Assembly: GCF_963662255.1 (NCBI RefSeq)
Contig: NC_085059.1
Location: forward strand, 14,231,234-14,295,233
Direction of reading: 5' to 3'
From: Cinclus cinclus
Lineage: Eukaryota; Chordata; Aves; Passeriformes; Cinclidae
Length of the DNA stretch: 64,000 nt
Position 1 is the stretch's first letter. Every line of letters starts with the position of its first letter. This document shows, in pieces, positions 14,381-26,440 of the stretch. A model generated the notes under the pieces. That model was not told where the DNA came from. It did no database searches and saw only the letters and a list, made by a program, of their open reading frames with translations. The position numbers and the translations under genes were made by a program.

Positions 14381-17300
14381 AGGCTTTTTCCATAGGGCAC
14401 TTTGCATAGATTCCCTATGAGGCAAAAAAGGGAAGGAAATAATTTTTGGAAATACCAGGAACATAATCTGACCGACATTCTTACTATTTTAACTTTATCC
14501 AGATTTACCTTGTTCAAAGCAGACCAATAAAAGATGCATTTTATTCCAGTGGAAAAGTGTAGGCATACAAAAAAAACCTATAACTTAAGTCCTAAAAACA
14601 AATCAAACCCCAAATTCAAGGTGGATCTATCCGTATCTGCAGCCTACCATTAGTCCAGACACCACTTCCAACCTGTTCACAAGCCTTTCCCGACATCTGT
14701 AGCTTCCACTGAAGTTCCATCACAGTAAGCTGAGCTACTGAGAGAAGTTACAAGTTAAAGAAAGTGGTAAATATTATCCTCCAGTTGCTCACCTATAAAA
14801 GCCAGGCTCATCTTCAGCTTTGGTCAGTCCAGTTCCACAAGCTGTTGCAGTTTACAAGGAAACTTCCACTGCACAGAGCAATGTCACGCTGGAGCATGAC
14901 ACCAAACACGAGAGTACATTCTGTGCAGGGCAAGGAATCTGGACAGAGTGGATGGGACAGACAATGGGATATGTGATTTGGCCATGACAGAAGTTAGTTC
15001 AAAATTCAGGAGCAAGGGAAAATATCTTGAGATTAAAATCTTGGCTGGTACAATAAAACAGATAAATAAAATAGATTGTGAAATCTCAGTTCGTGATTCT
15101 TACTAATAGATTAAGTTCTTACGACTGCATAACAAATAATCATTTAAAAAAGCATGTCTTTGAGGGGAAGGGGGTTATTATTTTTTATTCTGGAGGAGGA
15201 TAAAAGGAGGAGAGACAGGATGAGAAACTGCCTGCAAATCTCAGTACAAGAGGAAAGAAAGGAAGAAAGAAGAAAAACCTCACACAATGCCAAGAAACAG
15301 ATGGATAACTGGAGAGAAAATAATCCCTCCCTCTTTCATCATCTTCTCTGAAGGTTCAGGCAGAATTTCTCTTAAATTGTAGGCTGGGAGCAGTGAAAAA
15401 AGAGATGGGGCATTTGTAATCACAATGGAAGCAAGGGAATGTATCAAAACAGCTCTAGGCATAAACGCATTAGCTGGGACAGCAAGCCCACTGCCTAAGC
15501 CTGCTACCACAACTCCCTGCCTTGGCCATAAATTAGTCTTAACATAATGGGAAGCGTCATCATCACAGAAGAGGTAGACCTTGCCTCTGGAAGCCAAACA
15601 GTGAAATATGCCAAGAGGAGAGAGGAGAAATTCCAGCACTGACCTCCAGCGATGCTCTGCTGCCGGAGCCTCCGTGCAGGTCTCTGAGCTGGGACTCTCC
15701 AGCTCCTTCTGCTACTGGCACAGATGCTCTACATGGCCCCTGGCAAGGGGAGGACACAGGGACTTGGCAGTGCCTCATGGTGGTCTTTTTAATATCACTT
15801 AAATCCTTTCTGAAATCTCCTTCCAAACTATGGCAGAGCAAGGGATGGGTAATTAAAAATAAAAGGAAGTTTTCATCCGTTTCATCAAGATCAAAGGAAA
15901 ACGTAAAGGAGTGCTTGAGTCCTGAGGGACCTGTGTTCCCCACCATGGCAGTCAGCTATTGCCATAAGACATGGATCTGTATTTTATTCAGACAGCTTTG
16001 CTTAACAGAATAAGCTAAGATGCACCATCTCATTTTCATAAGGGGCCTCAGGGATGGAGAAAAAACACCCATCCTGAAACAAGAGCATTTAAATATAAAA
16101 GTATGAGGGGAAAAAATGGTAGAGCAGAACCCAGAACACTCTGTCCAGCTACAGCGACTAATGAATGATGACCCAGGTCCATTTACCATCAGCTAACTGA
16201 ACTTCCTTAGTGTAAGCAGGCCTTGGGATAAATTGGGACATTTATTTCAGCTGACAGGACCAGAGTAAACAAGTAGATGCTTTTTAATTTCTCCTTTTAG
16301 TTAATAGGCCATAAAAAGTCCAGGGAAAAGAAACCACAAAGAAGATTTAGATCAGCACAAGAAATTTAACATTGCCATCTGAGCAAAGGTCTGCCTTAAG
16401 AAATGAAAAGAAGCTTTTTAAATTCAGAAGGGCTCATCCTTAAAGAAAAGAAAAAAACATCTTTTACTCTTGTACACATCCCTGCCCTCTTGTCTTCCTG
16501 CATGCTGGTGTCCTGAGCACCCCTTTTTCCCCTCTTCACAAAAGTAGCAGTAGTTTAAAATCCTCTTGCATCTTGTCAGGAAAACAAAACAGAACAAACA
16601 CCATCACCACTAGTTAAACTAAAACAGAAACACTGAGCTCTGTGTGTAAGTTTGGCTCTTCAAATCCTTAACTAAACACTTAAAAATGGCCTGATTTTAA
16701 ACACTCAACTTCCTTTCACTCCATTTAAATTGTGGAGCTGGACTAGCCATAATATTGACTGCAGCTGCCTGCATCATCAACCCAAGGAAACTACAGCCCT
16801 GATATTACACCTGAAACAGCACTTCTAATACAAAGACAATTAAAGAAGGTGTTAAGAACACCTTAGGTATTTTATCCCTGAGTAAAATAACACCACCCTG
16901 TCCCACACAGAAAGGATACACCAAGCAAAACCAGCTATCAGAATGCCATGCATGAGCCTATCCACTAAGTAGGAACATAGGGAAGAACCTATCCCATCAC
17001 CATTTAAGAAAATTAAGCAGCTCTGTGACACATACATAACGTAACCAGGACTTTATACACAGCATTAAGTTGTGCTATCCATAGGAAGTGCTCCCTTTAT
17101 GGAGGGTAGCACCTTGGCTCTCATGAGTTATATCAGTTTTTCATCAAATCTGATCTCACTTTTTATTGCTGTTGTTTAAGCCTTTAGGAATCAAAGTTTT
17201 TCCAAAACCTTTCCTTAATACAGGGGGGAAAAGGCTAGAAGCCTTAGGAGTCTTCTGTATACTCTACTTTCCTTGCAGCTATCTCTGTTGAAGACTTTTT

Positions 17301-20300
17301 TAATTACAAAATGGCTTTTCGAAGGCACAGGAGTGGTTCAGCAAATTACTGCCTAGAGCACAGCATAAAACCCAATCCCTACAAGGGGGCACATTCAGAA
17401 TTTCAGTCTTGAAGGTCAGAAATACCAATTGTAATGAAAGACAGCTCGATTTCAAAGTGCTAAGTGACAGCTGTGGTCCAGAGATTTTTTTTTTGTCAGG
17501 TGTGCAGGAAGGCAGAATCCTAAAGAGGAGAAATTGGTGCATGCACATCTGGTAGAACAGCATCCAGTAATTTCCTAGGGCATAATAAAACAAAATAAGG
17601 TTTTTAAAGGCAGGTTTCAAAAACGCACAAAAAATATATCAATACATATGAAACTTCTTTGCAAGCAGTTAAAAAATTCACTTGTTCTTGGATCCAGTCC
17701 ATAGCCTGGAGACAACTGTGGAATGCCTCACTCAGCATCAGTGATTGAGGTCTGAAGAGCTGCACTATAGTGAGAGAAGAACAGGAACTCTGCATAGAAC
17801 AATCTTCCATATACATAGATGTAAATCTCATTTCTCATATGGGAAGAGGGGGAAGAGCTCTCTCACTTTGGAAGAACCTGAGCCAAAGATAAATACTATT
17901 ATTAAGAGTTATATTAATGCACTTGATTGATCATGCAGAATTCTACTCATCACAAAAAATAAGTAAAAAATAACCAACAGTGGAGACTCTGGAACTTTGC
18001 AGTATAAGGTATACACTGCTTTTCAGACTTTTTTCCTTGATAACCTCTGATCATGACCAGATGTATGAAGAATCTCTGGTAAGTGCAAAGGAATTTTTTT
18101 TCAAATTAAGAGTCATGTTTTCATTCTAGATACAACGCAACATACATTTTGTGTTAAGAAATGCTGCCAAATTTTATCACTTAATTTGAAAAAATTCTTG
18201 TTTTTCTTAGTGTACAAATTGCTACATTCCAAGCACATCCTACACAGCCTGGCCAAATTAAAATATTCTAATAATGCTTAGAAGATATCATTTTCACTTG
18301 TCCTGTAAGTAAATATGACAAGGATGAACATTGCCTGTGATGCTATTAGAAATATTTAGAAAAGAAGGTAAAAAACATGGACATGAATAACTCAGTGGTA
18401 TAGGACTTGTTTATTTTTCTTCTCCTTTTCTTCTCTTCTTAAATTATATTCTCAATCACCATTCTTTAATATCAGAGCATATTATCCAACAAATCATGTG
18501 TAATTTTTGCCTTTTAATTACAAGTTCATCTGTTTTGCATTTTGAGTCCATACTTTTTCAGGGAGTTCAATTCCAGTCTTTCCTCACCCTGGTTTATTTA
18601 GTTGCATAATACAACCTTATAAAAGATTACAGTCTGCTGCAAATGGCTTTCTTCTGCCTGGAACTACAGAGAGAACTGAACTAAGGCGGGCAGCATTTCA
18701 ACAGTAAGTCAGACTAATTCCAGCAAGGCAAACTAAGTAATTTTCTGTCCCAATTACTTTGGATAATCTTGAATTTAGTCTTATGCCATCTCTCTATGCA
18801 GTATTTTGCCATGAACTGGAGACTTGCTAATGCACCCTGACCTGCTTAATTGGAAGCTGAAGCATAATTGATATCAAAACAGATATCAGAGGAAAACGTT
18901 AGCCAGTTCACCAGATTTCCCATGCCCAAAAAATTTCAACTGACTCATTAAGAAATTACTGTAAGAAATGAGATATGGAAAAGCAGTGACATCCTAATTA
19001 ACAGAACAGGAAACACATAATCAGCAGGAAAACCGTTTTGTGTAGCGGGTGCACTGTGAGATTTTTCAAGTAAATAAGGCAAATGCTGCTCCCAAATTCT
19101 CATTTCCCTGCACTGATGGTGCAGTTTTCTCAATACCACACACTACTGACTGCCCAACAGTCAAGTCTTAGTAATCTGCCTATCAAAAATACATCAGTTT
19201 AAAAGATGTTTGAAATCTTAACCTCATCTCTTGAGATTATATCTGCCTCCTGTCCGTTTCATTTATTTAAAAAAGTACTTTTGTTCCATTGCAGAAGAAT
19301 ATATTTTAACCAGAAATAGTCCAAGACTAAAAGATTTCTTCCAAGTCCTTAACAATTCAGGTGCGGCACACATCCAAATCTGCTTTGGATGCAGGTCAGA
19401 TGCAAAACTGGAGAAAAACTGTTCTCTTGTTCCAGTTCAAATATGGACAAAATCTCAAAATCTGCCTTGAGACAATGAACATGTGCCTCAGATGAAACAT
19501 AATTAAAAATACTGTTCTCCTTCATCCCCTGTTAATTCTTTGTAGACAGTCCCAGTTTGTCCTCTTTCACCATTTCACCCAGCACGGCTGAAGGTCCACG
19601 TGACGCTGAAGCAAAGCAATCAACTCTTCCCAGCTACAGACTTTCCACCCCTTTCTCCTGTTCCAACCCCAATTCAACACTTCACCAAAATATGGTGTGA
19701 TCCCTTCCATTTCCAAAGTCGATTCCCACAGATTAATACACATGGATTTATGAATCAAGGAGGAGGTTTAACATGAGAAGTTCCTCCCTTTCCACAACCA
19801 CACTCCATTTTCCCAGGTACATGATCTACACTGGAATACAGTTATATCCAAAATCATTAATTAATACCTTAATCCATCCCACAGGAAACTAGCAGAGGAT
19901 TTATTTTCTGCAAAATCCTGCTATAAGAAAGGCTGATCTACACTTAACACATGTTTAAAATCAGCAGCTTTTCCTCCTTTGTTAATCCTCATTCATTTTC
20001 ACTTCCACCTCATAAAAATCCCAAAAACCTCTTGCAAAAACCTCTTGCAAAAACCCCAAAAACATCAGACTAATAAAAACAAAGCAAATCTGACTTGCAT
20101 GGGGTTTCTTACATCACGACCACCTTCCTCACCCCAGCAGCTGCCTCGGAGTCTGAGCAGAGCAGACCACACATGGGTGATGCCAGACACCTCCCTGCTT
20201 CCTGCAGCGACTGCTTCCAGCTCAGCCAGGCACACTCCAGGAGTGGAACAGGTAAAGGGACACAGAACAAAGTCACTCTTCACCCAAATTTACACAAAAG

Positions 20301-21628
20301 CACCCACGAGCAACTTGTTATTTGGGTGGCAACTAACATCTCCTGTAATGCTATAGGGAAAATGGGTAAGTTCAATTCCTTAAAAGCTTAAGAGTTCAGC
20401 ACAACATATAAGGAACAAATTTTTTCCCTACAACAATCTGCTCTTTGGCATTGCCTCAGAATTCTTTACTGCCACGTCTTACTTTGAAATGGGAGGATGC
20501 CAAGAATGAGATAAGTGCAGACATCCATGACTGGGAAACACAAGTAAAAGGCCTTCTTCAGAGCCAATTACAGCCCTCAACGCACAAGCACTTACAAAAA
20601 CAAACTTAAACTAAACAAAGTAAAAGCAACAGTAAATTTCTCTCTCTGCATTCAAGCAGAAACTCAACATCTATTTCTTTAGATTAAAAGGCTCCCCTTT
20701 TTTCTTAATTAAAAGCTTCAAAATATCCAGCCAAATTAAAATAAAGCATTTGCTTCTTCAGAACACAAGTCTTAATTCTCAAAAAAATACAAATGCCTGC
20801 ATTAATATATTAAGAAGAGATTATTCCTTATCTGCTATTCATTGAATGGAAACCCAGATGACAGCTGAGATTTGCATGAGCTATAACTGCTGTAGTGGCT
20901 AGATTTGTCTTCTGACAGTTCCATTTGGCTTTTGCCTTCCTTAAATGTCTGATAGCACTTTACCATATAATTTTATCAGCAGTTTTTTCCACTACTAAAT
21001 ATTGTAGTCAAGATGACGAATAAAATGACAATGCGACCACAGTCTTCATTTGAAACCTTTTCGTTTGGCATATTTCGTTTTGGAAAAGGAAGAGCTAACT
21101 TAAGTCAATTAGGGAAAACATGGTATGAATACTTTATGAACCATCAGGAAAAAAAACTGAGTGAAATTAAATAAGCCACAGCAAGTAATCGGCTACTTAG
21201 ATTCAGCTTCATACACACTTAAGCCTATCAAGGATCCCAAACTGACCTATTCTGCATCCACCATTCTTGCCTGATCAGAAAAATCCAAGTGCACAAAGCC
21301 AAAAGTGAGCAGAGGAAGGTCCATATAACAGAATGATGACACCAAGGTATGAAGTCACTCAAATGAAAAGAGCTCTGAAATCTCTGACATCTCTGAAATC
21401 AAGCAAGCTCATGAGTGGATGTCTTTCCACCAGCCAGACCAAATGAAACTGAAAATTACCTTCAAGTAACAGTAGAAATGTGCTTTAGCTCCTCCTTCTC
21501 TTGCTTGACCTGTTCACATTGCCCCATCCAAGAGCTCTAGCAACTTCTAAGTCCTCGGTTCCACTTTTCTTTCTTTGCTAAGTATAGTGATGTTCACCAC
21601 TGCTATTGCAGAGAACAGACAGAGATAA
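14381..21628. other. ADAMTS2 intron 2 segment, no gene seen
   Basis: Noncoding DNA with no recognisable exon, RNA gene or transposon. The minus-strand open frame at 15563-15946 (127 codons) overlaps plus-strand frames over the same bases and has no known domain. A 13-bp tandem duplication sits at 20023-20048. Confidence 0.6.
20023..20055. repeat. Two-copy tandem duplication
   Basis: AAAAACCTCTTGC is present twice head to tail (20023-20035 and 20036-20048), followed by a third partial start (AAAAACC). A recent slippage event is the simplest explanation. Confidence 0.8.
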
Positions 21629-21650
21629 TTTATATATATAAATATATATA

Positions 21651-21702
<52 letters not shown>
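21629..21702. repeat. (TA)n microsatellite
   Basis: About 74 bases of alternating T and A, broken by two AAATATATA phase shifts and two TACATATA interruptions. It can form cruciform structures and is likely length-variable between individuals. Confidence 0.95.
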
Positions 21703-24700
21703 AAAGCATTAAAAATAAGCCCTAACTAAACAAACCATTTTGAAAGGAGTTGGGGCCAAACTCAGAAGAGGACAGTGAAGCCCAGCACATTCACTTCTTC
21801 CTCTGAAGCCTGTGAAGGAGATCTGACAAAAGCCAACAGTTCAGAAACTCAGCTGTGTGGGGTTACATAGCCATAGGTATTCACCCACCAAAGAGGCAGA
21901 TGGGATCTGCAAAGCCCCAGCCTCGGTGAGTTAGATACTTAAACCCCTTGAGGTCAAGAGAATTAAGAAAATAGCTAAGGTGAATGTGGAAGTGTCAATA
22001 GATGCCACCTATTTTTTTTTTGTTGCTGTTCTCTATATAACTCTACAAAAACTCAAAATCCACCATAACCTTTGGAATCAGTGGAAGTTTTAAGCTCCTG
22101 CTTTTCTGAGAGGGTTGATTTGGGTCTCAGCTACTTTCTTAGGCTGGCTGCAGCAGAATTTCAGGCGATTTTGTGGTTTGTGTTGTCTAAGAGATCAATC
22201 AGCAGCATCATAAACATTCTTGGTGATATTAGAAATAAAAGGCAAAGGACCATAGAAATATTTTTGTGAACATGTGCAAAAACACTCCAAAAGAAGCTAA
22301 GGCAGAGCCCTCACAGTTGCTGCAGCATTGGCACAGCAATGGGAAAGGGGCAGGAACCCTGATGAGAGGGAGAATCCAAAAAATTATTGAATTGAGTTTA
22401 TTCAAAGTTTCCACACAGAGGAGAATTCACCTTTGGCCTAAAACCAGGAATGAAAAACTCAGTCCAAAAAGAATGCTTTGGCCAGGGCCATGTAGAGCTT
22501 GAAAAGGGGGCTTCTTGTGAGAGCTGGAGCACTGTGGTTTGTCTGGCATCTGCTATCACATGTTTTGCATTTTCCTTTCTTAATGACATTATGCTCCCTG
22601 TAAGTACTGAAAGTAACAGAGATTTACTTCTTTTACCCACTTTTCCCATATGTTCTAGAGGTGCACTAGCATCATTTGCCAATTTATTCCTCTTTATAAG
22701 TATTTAAGGGATTTTGAATGCACAATAGTCTAAACTATTCAGCCCAAATTTCATCAGTGTTTTATGCTCATTTTCTGTGAGTTCCTCAAAAAGAGTCAAT
22801 TCTCTTTTGCAAAAGGTGGTACTTGGGCCAATATACAATATAACGCTTCAAGCACGCTGAAATATAATGATATACACAGACTACTGCAAGAAACCTCCCT
22901 TTTCCAGTATTTTCCATAAACCTTAACCCAGAAACTGAGAAGATTTTTTTTTTCTAAAGGGAAGAGCAGTATGTACTTGGTAAGGTCTATGCAGAAGATT
23001 AAAATAAAGGTTATATAAAAATAAAAACATGACCCAATGCCTGATAAAAAGAAAATTATTATTAAGTTAATTTTATCTGTTGGCTTTTAATTTTACTGGC
23101 CCAAGTAATTGAATAATTCTCTATTTCAAAAGTGGTGCAACCACTTCAGTGTGACAGTGAAGTAATATTACAGTCACTTTTTGCTGGACTCAACCAAGCT
23201 GACCTCTCTAAAGCCACCACAGCATTGCCACTTCCACTGATTTCCTACAAATGGGAAAGAGAAGGATGCTTTACTACCTCTGCCTCACGTGTCTATGGCC
23301 TGGGGAAGATTAAAAGAGGGAGATCAAACAGCCACTGAGGCTGCATATGCCACGTTTGGTCCACTTTCTCTTTATGATCCAAAAATTGTCTCTCCAACCA
23401 CCCCCAAGTTTACTCTCTCCTTATGTGGGGAGGCTGAACCAGCACCCTTCAAGGAGCTGCCAAACAGAAGGAAGCCAGGGAACTGCAGCTCATCAGCAGC
23501 TCAGAGGGTGACAGTTCCAGCAAGGGAGAAGGGCAACAGACACAAATTTGGGACACTGAAGTCCCGAATTTCCCTCTCTCAGAAGCAGAGGATGATGTTA
23601 TATCCAATTTGGGCCTCAACATGCACAAGAGAATGAAATCAGAGGACGTATCAAGGAAAAGAACAAACTCTTTACAACTGTTCATGTAAGAACAGCTCTG
23701 GAAAATGGTAGCATTCCTTACAAACCAGGGGCAAAAATAAGGCAATACTAAAACTCGGTAATTCCCTCAGCAACAGCACAACAGAACTTCCCCAGTCTTC
23801 CACAGAGGATTTGAAGATGGCATTTCTTGTTTTACACTACAGTGAGCAAAAGATGCAGAAAACTAACAGAAAGAGCAACAAGTGTATTTACACAGCTAGA
23901 TTTTCAAGAGAGGCAGCTGTATTTTGAAAGGAAGGAAAGGTCACTTTCTTCTCTGAAACTGAATTTAAGGAACACAGAAAACAATAAGCTTTATGTTATT
24001 TATATTAAAGATTTGGTTGGTTCAGAAGCAAATTCTTTATCTGAAAATGAATGCCTGAAAAGTGACCAGAAGGCTTCAATTTTTTTTCCAAAAAGAATTT
24101 TTTTTTTAATATTAATTATCTCATTTCCTGATTAGCAAACGGAAAGTATGAAATTGTTTCCCCTCTGGCTATATCCCAGTTAGATCAAAGCACTGGGCCA
24201 AGAACATACTCTACCAGATTAGCTATGAAGAAAGTCCACGAGAAATTCAAGCATCTATGTCTCATCTCTCCTGATAAAGTTATAACTCCAGACTATAAAC
24301 ATGGATTCTTCATGGCCTTTACTGACAGATACATGCCCAGATGGTTTCATAACTGGTTTTTGTTGCAATTATTACTTCAGCACTAACAGTATATTCTCTG
24401 CTTTGGGAGCAGAGTTCATGCTCAGTCCTAGACAAATCACTAAAGTTCATTCCACCATCACTTCTCTGGCCAGGTCTCACAGAGAAAAGTTTATTCCATA
24501 CCAGAAAAAACACCCCTTCTGATGAATACCAGAATACCAGCTCCCCCAAGAATTGTAAGTTCCTGTGGGCCAGTGAATGGCACAGGGACACCTTGTAAGG
24601 AGCAGTGCATGGGGGGATGCTTCAGCACAGTTCCTAGGAGTTAAACATCACTATATCTATTTTCAGTGAATACAAAGGAAAGAATCTACACCCACATTTT

Positions 24701-24928
24701 TGAATGCACAGAGTCATCAATAAAAGGAGTCTCCTGCTCCAAGCCATCAAGTCATAAATCAAGGCAAAACAAGCCATTGACCTGTTTGTATTCTTATGTG
24801 GAGATGCACCACTGCAGCGAGGGTTTATGGCCATGACAAGTCCTGCTGCATAAATCAGCTCTCTCCTACGTAATGGTGTGAAGGATAAATCCAAACACAC
24901 ACTGACAGCCAAAACAGGGGGGTGATAT
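21703..24928. other. ADAMTS2 intron 2 segment, no gene seen
   Basis: Noncoding. Overlapping open frames on both strands around 22.4-23.7 kb are below 120 codons and match nothing I recognise. Homopolymer T and A runs occur near 22010 and 22945. Confidence 0.6.
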
Positions 24929-25675
24929 TGTGGTGGGGAGGCCACAGGCTGGATGCCAGATGCCCACCAGAGCCAGTCCATCACTCCCCTCCTCAGATGG
25001 ACAGAGGAGATAAAATATAACAAAATACTCTAGTTTGAGATAAGGACAGGGAGAGATCACTCACCAATTACTGCCACCCACAAAACTCAACATGGGGAAA
25101 ATTAATTTAATTTATTATCACTCAAATCACAGTACAGTAATGAGAAATAAATCCAAATCTTAAAAACACCTTTCACCTCATCCCTCTGTTCTTCCCAAGT
25201 TCAATTTCACTCCCGAATTCTCTGCCACAATGGTGCAGTGGGATGGGGAATGGGGGCTGTGGTCAGTCCATCACACATTGTCTGTGCTGCTCCTTCCTCC
25301 TCAGGGAGAAGACTCCTCACACTCTTATCCAGCTCCAGTGTGGGGTCCTCCATGGGCTGCATGACTCACCATGGGGAATCTCTGCTCCAGCACCTGCAGC
25401 ATCTCCTCCCTTTCACCTGCACTGACCTTGGGGCCAGCCGAGTGCTGCTCTCACATATTCTCACTCCTCTGACCACTTTCCCCTTCTTCTAAAATATTTT
25501 ATCCCAGAGGCACTACTACCATCACTGATGGGCTCAGCCTTGGCCAGCAGCAAATCCCTTTTGGAGCCAGGGGCACTGCAGGGCATGGGGGAAGATTTTA
25601 GCAGCTGCTCACAGAAGCCACCCCTCTAGTCCCCACACATACAGTATGAAAACCTGGCCTCACAAACCTGATACA
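24929..25675 (-). mobile_element. Solo LTR of an avian endogenous retrovirus
   Basis: On the minus strand the element starts TGTATCAGGTTTGTGAGG and ends CCCCACCACA, the TG..CA termini of an LTR of about 747 bp. Blocks I recognise from passerine LTR families are TGGCTTCTGTGAG near the 5' end, GAGCCCATCAGTGATGG, a polyadenylation signal AATAAA near 25117, TGATCTCTCCCTGTCCTTAT and, near the 3' end, CTCTGGTGGGCATCTGGCAT. No retroviral coding region (gag, pol, env) flanks it, so it is a solo LTR left by recombination. No clean target-site duplication is visible (GATAT on the left, AATGC on the right), which suggests age or slightly wrong ends. The family name and ERV class cannot be fixed without a library search. 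Confidence 0.8.
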
Positions 25676-26420
25676 AATGCTCCTCTCTGTTTGGAAAAGT
25701 AGAGCTATCTTTTAGGAAGGTGTGTCTGTATAAATACTACAAAGACTGTGAAGTGATTATTATCTTCCAGAGAGCAGTGTTAATACAGGCTTTTAAGTGA
25801 GATCAATGGGCATTTTTGTATTAGTCACATTTTTGGCAGCTTGTCCATATCTGCAAATACATATTTTAGAATATCAAATTAGCAGCCAACACATGCTACG
25901 GACAGAAAAACGAAGACAGTAAAAGCACATACCATACAGTGATATTAGTGCTCCCTCCTAGAGAATGTTTTATAATTATGTCTGGCTAGTCAAACCAATT
26001 TCTCTTTACTGCTCATTGGAACACCATCTCTTCTATTTCCTCCAGGTTGACTAGGGCTTTTCTGTTCCCCTTCCTCAGTTCTTCTATTTCACAAATGTTT
26101 AGCAAATATACTGCCACTTGGATTAGGCTGCACTTAACCTGAAAAGGGTTCATCATTTCCCTGGGTTTAAAATGAAAAGCATCAGAGCAACGGAGAGATC
26201 TGGTGTACATCACTGTCCAGAGCCTGTGCGTGTCCAGGATCAAGAACAACTCTGCTGAACACAGACCAGACAAGCAGGTGCACCTGAGAAAAGTCAGACA
26301 GCCCAAAAACACACAGTGCAGAGAATCAGACACGGAACCCACTGACAAACAGTCCTGGGGGAAAAACCAGAGTTCGAGTTAGTTGTTGACCTTGGAGGTG
26401 GGAGCAGGAATCTGTGTCCC

Positions 26421-26440
26421 ATTGCCTGAGTTCAGGCAAT
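26421..26440. repeat. Short perfect palindrome, ATTGC..GCAAT
   Basis: ATTGCCTGA-GT-TCAGGCAAT: two 9-base arms around a 2-base centre. The outer ATTGC/GCAAT halves resemble C/EBP half-sites and the inner GCC..GGC resembles an AP-2 site, but spacing differs from the classical C/EBP site. It is a visible symmetry with no proven role. Confidence 0.6.

Noticed and set aside
24400..24490. Possible third MIR-like fragment (CTAGACAAATCACTAAAGTT)
   Set aside because: Only one short block resembles the MIR core, without the flanking blocks seen in the two accepted relics.
24634..25023. Minus-strand open frames at the end of the LTR
   Set aside because: They read through the LTR 3' end into flanking DNA and do not resemble gag, pol or env.
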